The translations under genes were made by a program, and so were the position numbers. Under the pieces are notes generated by a model, which was not told the origin of the DNA, searched no databases, and was given only the letters and a program-made list of their open reading frames with translations. Of a stretch of 64,000 bases of DNA, positions 9,004 through 17,984 are shown in pieces. Every line of letters begins with the position of its first letter. Position 1 is the stretch's first letter. Origin of the DNA: Paracoccaceae bacterium. GTDB lineage: Bacteria; Pseudomonadota; Alphaproteobacteria; Rhodobacterales; Rhodobacteraceae. The stretch is from contig JAIOYF010000010.1 in the NCBI GenBank assembly GCA_021741245.1, positions 1 to 64,000 of the forward strand. The letters are read 5' to 3'.

Positions 9004-9942
9004 ATGACGAAACGCTTTGCAACACTGCTGCTTACAGCCCTGATCGCCACGCCTGCCTTGGCGTAATATCCCGAAAAACCGATTGAGATAATCGTAGGCT
9101 ATTCTGCGGGCGGTGGCACGGATGTGATGGCGCGCACCGTTGGCCAGTTCCTGGGCGATGCCCTTGGTGGAGCCTCGGTCGTTGTGAAAAACGAACCTGG
9201 AGCGGGGGGCCAGATCGGCTTTACTGATGTGGCCACGGCAAAGCCCGACGGCTACACGCTGGGCACCTTTAACCTGCCGGCCGCGTTGGCGCTGACTTAT
9301 GATCGGCCCGCCGCTTACACCGCCGACAGCTTCACCTATTTGGCGAACTTTGTCGAAGACCCCAATACGGTCGTGGTCAGTAAATCCTCGCCCTACGACA
9401 CGCTCGCGGCATTGATGGCCGATGCCAAGGCCAACCCCGAGGCTGTGACGATGGGTCTGGCCTCACTGGGCGGCAACGATCATTTTGCGGCCCTGATGAT
9501 GGGGCAGGCCTCGGGAGCTTTTACGCTGGTGCCTTTCAAGGGGGCTGCGCTTGCGCGCACGGCATTGATCGGCGGCCATGTTGCAGCAGGCACGATGACA
9601 TTGAGCCAGACGGTTGGCTTTGAAGACCAGTTGAAAGTGCTGGCGGTGCTGGCCAAGGATCGCTCATCCTTCGCGCCGAATGTGCCGACGGCCAAAGAAC
9701 TGGGCTATGATATCGAGATGTCCTCACTGCGCGGCATCGTGGCCCCGGCTGGGCTCGACCCAGCGGTTTCAGCCAAGTTGCTCGCTGCTCTGGCCGCGGT
9801 CAATGCCAATGCAGAGTTCCAGAAAAAGATGGCCGAACAGGGCAACCCGATGAACTACATCGCAGGCGACGCTTTTGCCACAGTCGCCAAAGCGCAATCC
9901 GAGGTCGCCAAAGGCATTTGGGAAACAACGCCCTGGAAGTGA
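9004..9942 (+). pseudogene. second tctC with in-frame TAA at the signal-peptide junction
   Basis: The frame encodes a TctC/Bug receptor from an ATG at 9004 behind a GGGAGGAA ribosome-binding site. The signal peptide MTKRFATLLLTALIATPALA is intact, but the next codon, 9064-9066, is TAA where relatives have an acidic residue (here most simply GAA). Reading continues in frame with YPEKPIEIIVGYSAGGGTDV to a normal C terminus ending IWETTPWK, almost identical in layout to the first TctC. Apart from this codon the frame is intact, so the mutation is recent, a sequencing error, or rescued by readthrough. An internal ATG at 9124 would give a 272-residue form without signal peptide or the ligand-binding first strand. 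Confidence 0.9.
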
Positions 9943-10635
9943 CGCCAACAGAAGCCGCAGATCGCAAGTGCTCTGAATTGGTGGATCGAGTTTGCTTGCG
10001 CTGCCGCACAAACATAAACGTATCTTGAGAAAGAGAATTCCTGAGAAATTCGAAGCTTTTGGCGCTTTCGCCCGGCTTTGTTGATGGCGTGGATGCCCCC
10101 TCCTGATGGCGTCGCAAAGTGATGATTGTTGAAGCCATCACAAAAGGAGAGGACATGCACGCCCTCAACAGAGCCGAGGTGGGGTAGAAAATGCATCGCA
10201 GCCGGTCGCTTGGGGAAGGCAATTGACGAAAGCTCCAAAGGCCAATTGGGACTTGCTGGCGATCCCCCTTAGCAGGCAATACTAGACTTTCCCTATGAGA
10301 TTGGCCTCAAAGCCGCAGCTGGCTTTGCGGAGGCACAGGTTCCTGGCATATCGTAGAGTGCTGAGATTTAGCTGGCACTTCCGCTTTCGTGACAGTTAAC
10401 GGGTGTTGATTATGTAGTCACCTTCAAGCCGATCTCGGACCGCGAATGCTGCACCTCCCTGAGTGTCCGCTCCGGCAAGTTGCTGCGCAAGCCGCGCCGC
10501 GCTGCCGTCAGACAGCTTTCCGCCCGGTTCGACCGGGACAATGCTGATGAGACCCTGCGCGGCACTCTATGCTCAGGCTTGCGTGACAGATGAATTTGGC
10601 CGAGGTTGCATCCAAGGTTTGGAGGCCGCTGCATC
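9943..10635. other. non-coding stretch, left part of the accessory region
   Basis: About 690 bp between the broken tctC and the antitoxin gene. Several short overlapping frames exist on both strands, but none has a recognisable motif, ribosome-binding site or sustained codon bias. It looks like decayed sequence. Confidence 0.5.
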
Positions 10636-10998
10636 ATGCAAACACAGACGGGAACGGCAGCATCCCTTCTTGAGCTGCTTTCAACCTTCCCGTCCCTGCG
10701 AACCAGAGGTCTCCTGCGGCAAATCCTTGGGGTCAGCGAGCGGACCTTGAAAGCCCAAGTTGCGAAGGATCCGGGCGCGACCTTGACGCTGGAACAGGGT
10801 AAGCGCGCCGAACAAGTTTCAGAAATCCTGTTTCAGGCAGCCACGGTTCTGGGATCAGCTGCGGCAGCCGACGCTTGGATGACGAGGAGGGCCATCGGTC
10901 TTGGCAGCGAGATGCCGCTTGAGGTGATGATGACCCCGGAGGGATGCCTTGCCTTGCGCGACCATCTGGTCCGAATGGAATATGGCGTCTACTGCTGA
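10636..10998 (+). CDS. Xre/MbcA/ParS-type antitoxin (DUF2384)
   Basis: A 120-residue protein with an N-terminal helical region containing a putative helix-turn-helix (LRQILGVSERTLKAQVAKDP) and a C-terminal toxin-binding domain ending ALRDHLVRMEYGVYC. The pattern MTRRAIGLGSEMPLEVMMTP followed by a C-terminal RMEYGVYx is typical of the DUF2384 domain of antitoxins partnered with RES-domain toxins. GGAGG at 10620-10624 precedes ATG 10636. The usual downstream RES toxin is not recognisable after 10998, so this appears to be an orphan antitoxin in a degraded accessory region. Family placement is confident; whether it is functional is unknown. Confidence 0.75.
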   Translation: MQTQTGTAASLLELLSTFPSLRTRGLLRQILGVSERTLKAQVAKDPGATLTLEQGKRAEQVSEILFQAATVLGSAAAADAWMTRRAIGLGSEMPLEVMMTPEGCLALRDHLVRMEYGVYC

Positions 10999-12083
10999 TC
11001 GGTCTGTCGCGTCCTCAGGCTTTGGTGGACGACAGCTCGCCTGCTTCGACTTGCCGGTTCGCGGATTTTCACGATTTGGGCAGACGTGTGCATGGAGCAA
11101 CGGATTTTTCCGACCTGTCGATGCAGCCCCGGCTGTTTGCAGTGGGCCAGGCCAGTCAGTTATCGGCTGCGAGAATGTCACGCCAAACCGGATTTTCCCG
11201 GAAACCCTGGATCTTTGGGTCCAAACTACGACACGGTGCGTTTTCCAGGGATGGAGGCGTGCAGTCAGTCTTCAGAGGGGTGTTCAAAACCGCCCTCGAT
11301 CGCCCCGATGATTCGGGCGCGACGGCAGCCATCCGCGCCTCAGATCGCGCCAAACTAACCTAAAGGCGCCTTGTGACCGCTCACATCACACAGAAATCGG
11401 CCTGAAGCCCCAGCGGGAATGGTCCCAGTTTTGGTCCGGGAATGGCTTTCGAAAGGCTGGGTCAGGTTGTAGTCGGATCAAGAGCTTGGCCGCCAAAACA
11501 GTTCCAAGAAAATACTAACATATTGTTTCAAATGTTTTTTCTTGGAGTGAGATTTGCGGCCCATGGTCGATTTGACCTTGTCAATTGCCCCGGCGGGACC
11601 GAACTTGAGCCCCAGCAGACGGTACGCAAATGAACATCACCTTGACCAACCACCAACTACATGGCCCGCGCAACAACATGGGCGACGACACGACGCAAGC
11701 TCAACGCGATGTGGGCTTTGCTGCCATATTCGGCCGCCATGCACGATCTCGCTTGGGGCCGATGGTATTGCGCCAGATATCCAACTGGTTCTCCACCGGC
11801 CTTCTTCGAAGCAGGTCGGGCACAGGGTAATCGCGTCTCCCGTGCCGCTGACCGGCTGACGTCGGTCCCGCCACCATCCACCTCAGCCATCTTTCGCAAA
11901 CCCCATACGGTGACCGGATTTCTCCGGCCGATGCCGCTTGCCCGACTTCCAAGGATTTCCGCCATGCTCCGCCACTGGATCTCATGACCGCGCATCAGGC
12001 CTGTCCACGGTCCGAGCAGAGATTGATCCAGACGACAGACTGACAGGCACCGCGTCAGCGCTCCTCATCATCCCCCCTCCGCA
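10999..12083. other. non-coding, degraded accessory DNA
   Basis: Just over 1 kb with only short frames on both strands and no recognisable protein motifs. I looked specifically for a RES toxin after the antitoxin and for transposase motifs and found neither. A pair of overlapping frames at about 11657-11995 on both strands has no family signature. Confidence 0.5.
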
Positions 12084-12332
12084 TCAGCGGGCAGCAATCT
12101 TTTGTCTGCCCGATCCCCCCCTTTTTTCCGCAATCCAGAAAGGAACCCCATGACACTGATCCTTGAACCGAACGACCCCGCGCCCTTCACGGGCGCTCCA
12201 AGCTTTGCCGAGGTGCTGGTTTCCCGGCTGCGGGCAAGTTGCACGCCAAAGGCCGCGCCGTACCCAAACCAAGCGAAGGAGCCGGACAGTTCTGTCGATA
12301 GCGATATGGAAGACGACCTCTTGCCCGAAATG

Positions 12333-12410
12333 GAACCCGTCATGACCTTTCCTGAAGTCGATGGGTTGCGTCGAGACCAGAAACCGCACCCGATTGGACG
12401 GGATCATCAT
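12333..12410 (-). pseudogene. tnpB: IS66 TnpB N-terminal remnant
   Basis: The first 26 codons read MMIPSNRVRFLVSTQPIDFR and continue KGHDGF, matching the start of IS66 TnpB proteins. Beyond that the frame stays open to 12084 but no longer resembles TnpB. The ATG overlaps the tnpA stop (ATGA at 12410-12407), the normal coupling in IS66 elements. Confidence 0.75.
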
Positions 12411-12835
12411 GACGACGGCCCGATCGCCCGCACAATCTCGGCAATTCTTATGGCTGTCGTGGCCCCATCCAGCCGGATTGTCATCTGGCCTATGGCAATC
12501 TCGATTGGTCCTAAGGGCTGCGCTTCCGCCTTGCTCGGCTGATCTGAACGCACCGGCAAAGGGAGCCCATTTCCTTCCGAAAGCACGAGAGGCGCAAAGC
12601 AAAAGACGTCGTCCGCCAGCGTAGGAAGAACCAACTTCCCGTCCCGCGCCCGACCACGCCATTCCGACAAATGGTTCGCCCGAAGCCCATACCGCGCTGC
12701 AACCTCGTTCACCGCCACACCAGGCTTCAGGCTTTCCGCTACGATCTGCGCTTTGACCTCGTCCGGCCACCGCTTCTGGCCATTGGCCCGTATCTCCACC
12801 CCGTAGTCCCTGAGAAACTCCACCGTAGTCGCCAT
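12407..12835 (-). CDS. tnpA: IS66 accessory protein TnpA
   Basis: A 142-residue protein with the IS66 TnpA/OrfA layout. The N-terminal helix-turn-helix reads RWPDEVKAQIVAESLKPGVA then VNEVAARYGLRANHLSEWRG. The C-terminal tail reads PIEIAIGQMTIRLDGATTA then IRIAEIVRAIGPSS, closely following family members that end in ...IRVG...IAxVIRAL. It appears full length. Its partner genes tnpB (stub) and tnpC (absent) are lost, so it has no transposition role here. Confidence 0.88.
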   Translation of the reverse strand: MATTVEFLRDYGVEIRANGQKRWPDEVKAQIVAESLKPGVAVNEVAARYGLRANHLSEWRGRARDGKLVLPTLADDVFCFAPLVLSEGNGLPLPVRSDQPSKAEAQPLGPIEIAIGQMTIRLDGATTAIRIAEIVRAIGPSS

Positions 12836-12982
12836 CGCGAAACTCCCGCGCCAATCTCCGTCAAATGCGGAGTCGCAGGTCAGGCGAAAATTGGGAAGGT
12901 GCGGCCCAGGAAACGCTTACAATGCTGTCACCGATCGCCTTCGAACAGCAGCAGAAACTGAAACTGCAAGGCGTCTAGGAAA

Positions 12983-14149
12983 CTAGGGGCTGTTCACCAA
13001 AGCCACGCGAGCGTTGCCACCCGAGAACTCTGCTATTTTGTCCGAGTTAACCCTGCCAAGCTCAGGAAAACGTCGCTGCACCAGTTTTGACACCGTCTCT
13101 TCACTTGCCGGTTCGAGATGGATGACCTCGGTTTCCTCTGGCTTGTCATCGGAAATGTCATATTCAATCGTCAACAGCCTGAGCTGGGTACCGCTTGAAG
13201 TAACCTTTTGCTGCAAGATGCGATGAACATCTGGCGGGCAGTTGTCGAGCACGAGATAGGCGGCGACGTCATTCGCGATGAGGAAAGCCACGAGCTCAGT
13301 GGCCGTAGGCGTGAGATCATCACCGAGGTCCGCATAGATCGCGCTTGCCTTAGGTAATGGGTTTTCGCCAACCGTCTCTTCGAAAAGGGCTTGGGCAAAT
13401 CGGGATTTCCCCACGCCGGAAAGCCCGGTAATCCGAACCACGCCACCGCCGGAGGCAAGCTTCTGCCTGACCAACTTGATACCGTCGAGCAACTTGATGG
13501 GGTCTTTGTTGGTCGAGTTTGCATCGAAGACGCAAGGGCGATCGTCGGTGAGCAGTTCGTCGTCCATAGCTTTCGGTGTCGCGGCCCAGGGACCGAAAGG
13601 CTGCCAACCGGACAAAGGCTTGCCTAACTTGTGGCGCGCCCAAAGCGAGACGCTAGGGTGCTTGCGGAGCCACGCGGCGAGACGATCTCGCCCATAGAAG
13701 TCAATCTTCAGGTCGCCCTTGTTGCCAAGCGAGGCAATGGCGGATTTCATCCCATCGAGACGGTCTAGCAGCATCTTGTCAGAGCAGTCATCCTTTCCGC
13801 TGACAATGATGTAGGCGCCTTTCTTGTCCGCAAGCTTCGCGATGATCGGTTTGATTGAACCTTTATCAAGCATTTCTCCGGTGCAAGCGGCCTTGCCCAT
13901 TGTGTGCTTCTTGACTTGAAAACCACTACTGGCTCTTGGGACATAGTCCGGTTGTTTCAGCTCGTTTCCGGCAGTCACGCTCACGTCTAGCCCACCATCG
14001 GGGGCTTCCTGTGCTCCGCCCCATAGGACGCCAGATGTCGAAAGCCCATGCTGCAAGAGCTCGGCCTCGCACAGGCGGCCGACCAGCTCTCGCAGGTCAT
14101 CGTCACCAAGATCAGATATATCGGATGCTGAGAGCTCAAAAAACTTCAT
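12983..14149 (-). CDS. 3'-truncated PD-(D/E)XK nuclease + STAND-like NTPase, putative antiphage defence protein
   Basis: A 388-residue product with two recognisable parts. Residues 1-170 resemble an Mrr/Cap4-like restriction nuclease: RLCEAELL around Glu29, GGLDV with Asp55, and FQVKK with Gln78-x-Lys80, followed by YIIVSGKDD. Residues 215-388 are a P-loop NTPase: Walker A GLSGVGKS (242-249), Walker B AYLVLDN (about 297-303), and a sensor region ending IAEFSGGNARVALVNSP. Nuclease-STAND fusions of this type are usually around 1000 residues or more, with a C-terminal sensor repeat domain. Here the protein stops just after the NTPase core, next to the IS66 terminus. The sensor is missing, so the protein is probably inactive or misregulated. 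The defence role is inferred from architecture. Confidence 0.7.
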   Translation of the reverse strand: MKFFELSASDISDLGDDDLRELVGRLCEAELLQHGLSTSGVLWGGAQEAPDGGLDVSVTAGNELKQPDYVPRASSGFQVKKHTMGKAACTGEMLDKGSIKPIIAKLADKKGAYIIVSGKDDCSDKMLLDRLDGMKSAIASLGNKGDLKIDFYGRDRLAAWLRKHPSVSLWARHKLGKPLSGWQPFGPWAATPKAMDDELLTDDRPCVFDANSTNKDPIKLLDGIKLVRQKLASGGGVVRITGLSGVGKSRFAQALFEETVGENPLPKASAIYADLGDDLTPTATELVAFLIANDVAAYLVLDNCPPDVHRILQQKVTSSGTQLRLLTIEYDISDDKPEETEVIHLEPASEETVSKLVQRRFPELGRVNSDKIAEFSGGNARVALVNSP

Positions 14150-14618
14150 TCAATGATTTCCAATCAAGGATGTCGGTCAAATTGGTGGCGCGGTTTGAGG
14201 CGCGACTTTTTGTAGTGCCAGGGTAATCATCAGAACCGTAACTGCTCGTGTGCGCCTCATTATGCCGAGTCTATCAGCCGCTTATACAGCTTCCAGGCGA
14301 AAAGACAGAAACTTAGGCCTGTTTCGGTCACCCTGAAGACTGCAGTTGCAACAACGCCCCTTTGAGGTGCCCCTAGGTTTGTAGACATCGACCTGCCCCC
14401 GCGATAGACGGCTCGGGATTTTTCTGCACCACACCATGAACGGCCGCTTCGGGGAAGCCGCACCGCAGCATGAACACGTGCTCGACCGTCCGCTAGGGGC
14501 CGAACGCGTCGTCTGCGGCCCTTCCGACAAGCGCTCTTGCGATCTGGACAGACTTCCTTGCGCCGTACATTCCTTGTATTGACGGGTGTCCGGCCCAGAG
14601 AACTTGCAAGGAAGTCCG
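14150..14618. other. non-coding gap between nuclease-NTPase remnant and tniQ
   Basis: No supported gene. The segment at about 14420-14478 is the inverted copy of the repeat at 1832-1885. The upstream partners that normally precede tniQ (tniA, tniB) are absent. Confidence 0.5.
14420..14478 (-). repeat. copy B of a ~50-bp dispersed repeat
   Basis: Read on the minus strand, this matches positions 1832-1885 with an identical 19-nt core (14451-14433). It lies in decayed mobile-element DNA between the defence remnant and tniQ. Confidence 0.55.
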
Positions 14619-16460
14619 TTGACCCCAAGGTTCCCGCTCCGACCAGAGCCTGTTCCGCGCGAGACGGTGCCGTCTTTCTTGTCGCGGTTTGCCGTGATGC
14701 GCCTGACTCCTATGGTGGAGTTCGCCCAGAACATGGGGTTTTCGTTTCGACGTATCCTGGATGGTGACGCCGAAGCGCTGGATAGCCTTGCCCATTGGGG
14801 CGGTTTGAGCGCGGCAGGGATTGAGGTGCTGCAATCTTGGTCCGGCGCGCCCATTGGTGACGTCCGGATGCGCTTTCGGGGTGAGGTTTTCATTTCGCGG
14901 GCCCTTCGCAATCCGACATTGCGGGGGTGCCCGGTTTGCCTTCGCGAGGACGCTTTGGCGCATTCCGGCGATCCAGTGGAAGCCATGGCGATGCGGGGCG
15001 ATTGGCAGTTGCGTGAGGTGACACTTTGCCTGAAGCACAGGCACCTTCTTGTGCCACTCTGGACTGCGGACAATCGATACGCACGATACGATTTTGCGCG
15101 TCGTTTCAAGGAAATAGAGGCAGATATTCTGGCGGGAACCATGGATCGTCCTGTTTGCGATCCCACGGAATATGACCTTTGGCTGGATCGGAGGCTGGAA
15201 GACAGAGAAGACTCCACATGGTTGGCCAGTCACGGGCTTTATCCTGCTACAGCCATTTGCCGGTTGCGCGGGATGGAACTCCTGCGCCTTCAGGCTGATC
15301 CGGAGCAGGACGACATTCACAGGTTGCGGGCAGCGCAGCAGGCAGGGTTTGCCGTCGCCCGACAAGGCGAAGTGGCGATTTCAGCGGCATTCATGGCTTT
15401 GGTTGAGGCAGCGGGTGGCAAGCGCGAGGAGCCGAAAGCCGTCTTCGGGCATCTGCACTCAAAGCTTCGGACCGATTTTGCCAACGATCCTGCTTTCGAT
15501 CTGTTCCGTCATCTTTTGCGCGAGTGCATCCTGTCGGTCTGGCCAGTCGGTGCGGGCGAGACCGTTTTGGGCGAAGTGTAGACCGAACGCCGCCTGCATT
15601 CCCTTTACAGCGCTGCACGTGACTTCGGCGTGTCCGAGGAGTTGTTGGAGCCGTTCCTGATCGAGGCCGGCGCTTTGATCGCCGGCGATCCCCGGTATTC
15701 CAACCGTCGGGTCTTCAGCGCCAAGGAACACGCCGCTTTGTTGGCCGAGATCCCCACCTTGGTCAGCTTTCATACCCTGAAGAGCCAGATCGGGATCAGT
15801 CGGACTGAATTGGCAAGGTTGGTGGCCGAGGGACTTTTGACGCCGCGCGTGCAGAACGAGGCGGTCCATCTGCGCTGGAGCTTGTCCCAGGCGAAGGATC
15901 TGTTGGCCGGTCTGATGGCGAAGGCCCGGCAGATTTCGCCCTCTGATCCTGGGTGGGAGCCTTTCTTGACGGCAAGCCGTCGGTGCCGCCAGCCGTTCTC
16001 GGCCATGATCGACGCGGTGCGGAGCGGGAAGCTTACGATCAGTGCGGTTGGTGATGGGTTTTCGGACATGCGGCTGCTTTCGGCCGAAGTGGATCGGCTT
16101 GCTCGTCCCTCAGATGTTCCGGATGCGGAAGCCCTGATCACCGCGAGCATCTTCGGCATGTCTGTCGGGATCAAAGACAAGGGTCGCTTCCGCGCCTTGA
16201 TCGATGCAGGTCATACCCCGGCGACCACCTTGAGAAATCCCAAGACCGGGGTGGCAAATATCTTTGTGACGGCGGCCGACATTGCGGCTTTTCATCGGCG
16301 CTTCGTGACCATGCGCACGCTTTCGGCCGAAACGGGGCGGGCGATTCCGGAGCTTCGGGCGGACTTGAAGCGGGCAGGGGTGGCGGTGTTCTCGCCGAAC
16401 GGGCTGGATTTTGGCCGCCAGTTCCTGCGGGAAGAGGTTGTGGCGGCCTTAGTGCTGTAA
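14619..16460 (+). pseudogene. tniQ: tniQ-family transposition protein with in-frame TAG
   Basis: The frame starts with TTG at 14619 behind AAGGAAG and reads LTPRFPLRPEPVPRETVPSF, a typical TniQ N terminus. A zinc-finger region follows (GCPVCLREDAL, then LREVTLCLKHRHLLVPLW). TAG at 15579-15581 interrupts it after ETVLGEV. The same frame then resumes TERRLHSLYSAARDFGVSEE and continues to a natural end at 16460, so the full product would be about 613 residues. TniQ normally guides target choice in Tn7/Tn5053-like elements, but tniA and tniB are absent here. The gene is therefore an orphan remnant, or readthrough, programmed recoding or sequencing error must be invoked. A GTG at 15630 could start a C-terminal fragment. 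Confidence 0.8.
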
Positions 16461-16680
16461 AACCGCGCAAGATGTGAAACGCGGCGTGCTCGGACGAAAT
16501 GGCTGTGTCGCGCAGATTTTGTCTGATTCAACGTCTCTGAAATCCGTTATGAATCAAACTCATGCGCGGATATCCACAGGATTCTTTCGCCACATCAACG
16601 AACCCTGTTGACTGGGGTGAGCAGTCAAAACGGCCAAAACGAGCACGCTTATGGTATTTCATCAAAAAATGCGGACGAGT

Positions 16681-16756
16681 TGGTAGGGCCGGAGGGACTC
16701 GAACCCCCAACCAAGGCGTTATGAGCGCCCGGCTCTAACCATTGAGCTACAGCCCC
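16681..16756 (-). tRNA. tRNA with CAU anticodon, probably tRNA-Ile2 (lysidine type), possibly Met
   Basis: The minus strand folds as a standard 76-nt tRNA with encoded CCA: acceptor GGGGCTG, D-arm GCTC...GAGC, anticodon stem GGGCG/CGCCT around the loop CTCATAA, and T-arm GGGGG-TTCGAGT-CCCTC. The anticodon CAU fits tRNA-Ile2 or elongator Met. The variable-loop region TTGGTT favours Ile2. Its 3' end faces the degraded accessory region, a common integration-site geometry, but I found no duplicated 3' end marking an att site. Confidence 0.93.
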
Positions 16757-16937
16757 TTACCGACGCCTTGCCTAGCAGATCGTGCAAGATGGTCAAGATT
16801 GCCCGACCATTGCCGTTGTGGGTCCGCAGCGCCCGTCTTGCGGTCGGAAAACTCGATCTGCACCTTCGTTTGTTGCGTGGGCAGGGCGAAAGGCGTATGG
16901 GGGCGCCAACAGCGGATACCTGAACGGAGACGGGGCA

Positions 16938-17984
16938 ATGACCAAGGGCCATAACGGGCTGACCTATGCCGATGCGGGCGTGGATATTGATGCGGGCAAC
17001 GCACTGGTCGAACGGATCAAGCCCGCAGCCAAGCGGACGATGCGCAGCGGCACGATGGGTGGCTTGGGCGGCTTTGGCGCGTTGTTTGACCTCAAAGGGG
17101 CGGGCTACAGCGATCCGATCCTTGTTGCGGCAACCGACGGTGTGGGAACCAAGCTTCGCATCGCGATCGATACGGGAAATGTTGACACCATTGGTGTCGA
17201 CCTCGTGGCGATGTGCGTGAACGATCTGGTGTGCCAAGGGGCGGAGCCGCTGTTTTTTCTGGATTACTTTGCCACCGGAAAGCTGGAATTGGAGCAGGCC
17301 ACGCGGATCATCACGGGCATTGCTGCGGGCTGCGAGGCCTCTGGCTGTGCGTTGATCGGCGGTGAGACGGCCGAGATGCCGGGCATGTATCACAATGGAG
17401 ATTTTGACCTTGCCGGATTTGCCGTAGGCGCGATGGAGCGCGGGGCTGACCTGCCCTCAGGCGTGGCCGAGGGGGATGTGCTGTTGGGTCTTGCCTCAAA
17501 TGGTGTGCATTCCAATGGCTACAGCTTCGTGCGCAAGGTGGTTGAGTTGTCTGGCCTAGGCTGGGACGCGCCTTCGCCGTTTTCTGATGGCACCTTGGGT
17601 GAAGCTTTGCTTGCCCCGACCCGGCTTTATGTCAAGCAGGCCCTGGCGGCCGTCAGGGCAGGGGGCGTGCATGGGCTGGCGCATATCACTGGCGGCGGGT
17701 TGACCGAAAACCCACCACGCGTGATCCCCGAAGGCTTGGCTTGTGCGATTGACCTTTCGGCATGGACCTTGCCGCCCGTGTTCCGCTGGCTTGCCAAAAC
17801 GGCGAATATGGCAGAGGGCGAGCTTTTGAAGACCTTCAACTGCGGTATCGGCATGATGCTGGTGGTGGATGCGGATCAGGCCGAGGCTCTTGCCGACGTG
17901 CTGCGCGCCCATGGCGAACAGGTCGTTGTCATGGGGCGCGTCGTTCAGGGTGAGGGCGTGATCTACTCTGGCCAGTTGCTGTGA
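16938..17984 (+). CDS. purM: phosphoribosylformylglycinamidine cyclo-ligase
   Basis: A 348-residue PurM (AIR synthetase), which uses ATP to close FGAM to aminoimidazole ribotide in purine synthesis. The start [20 protein letters not shown] and motifs [56 protein letters not shown] and [14 protein letters not shown] match the family. ATG 16938 lies behind GGAGACGGGG; longer frames upstream are non-family sequence. Its TGA overlaps the GTG start of purN. Confidence 0.97.
   Translation: MTKGHNGLTYADAGVDIDAGNALVERIKPAAKRTMRSGTMGGLGGFGALFDLKGAGYSDPILVAATDGVGTKLRIAIDTGNVDTIGVDLVAMCVNDLVCQGAEPLFFLDYFATGKLELEQATRIITGIAAGCEASGCALIGGETAEMPGMYHNGDFDLAGFAVGAMERGADLPSGVAEGDVLLGLASNGVHSNGYSFVRKVVELSGLGWDAPSPFSDGTLGEALLAPTRLYVKQALAAVRAGGVHGLAHITGGGLTENPPRVIPEGLACAIDLSAWTLPPVFRWLAKTANMAEGELLKTFNCGIGMMLVVDADQAEALADVLRAHGEQVVVMGRVVQGEGVIYSGQLL

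Larger units (their letters stand above)
12333..12920 (-). mobile_element. IS66-family element fragment
   Basis: The minus strand holds the left end of an IS66-type element. GTAAGCG, the characteristic IS66 terminus, is at 12920-12914, followed by tnpA and the first residues of tnpB. The rest of tnpB and the large tnpC transposase are missing: recognisable sequence ends near 12333. The remnant is therefore immobile by itself. It abuts the truncated 3' end of the nuclease-NTPase gene (about 12990), suggesting the insertion or a linked deletion removed that gene's C-terminal part. Confidence 0.75.

Noticed and set aside
10999-11366. RES toxin expected after the antitoxin
   Set aside because: No RES-like motifs in any frame; only short unrelated frames.
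12102-12542. 146-codon plus-strand frame
   Set aside because: It lies antisense to the IS66 tnpA/tnpB remnants and has no recognisable family.
16681-16756. Duplicated tRNA 3' end as an att site for the accessory island
   Set aside because: I looked for a second copy of the tRNA 3' sequence to the left of the island and saw none by eye.
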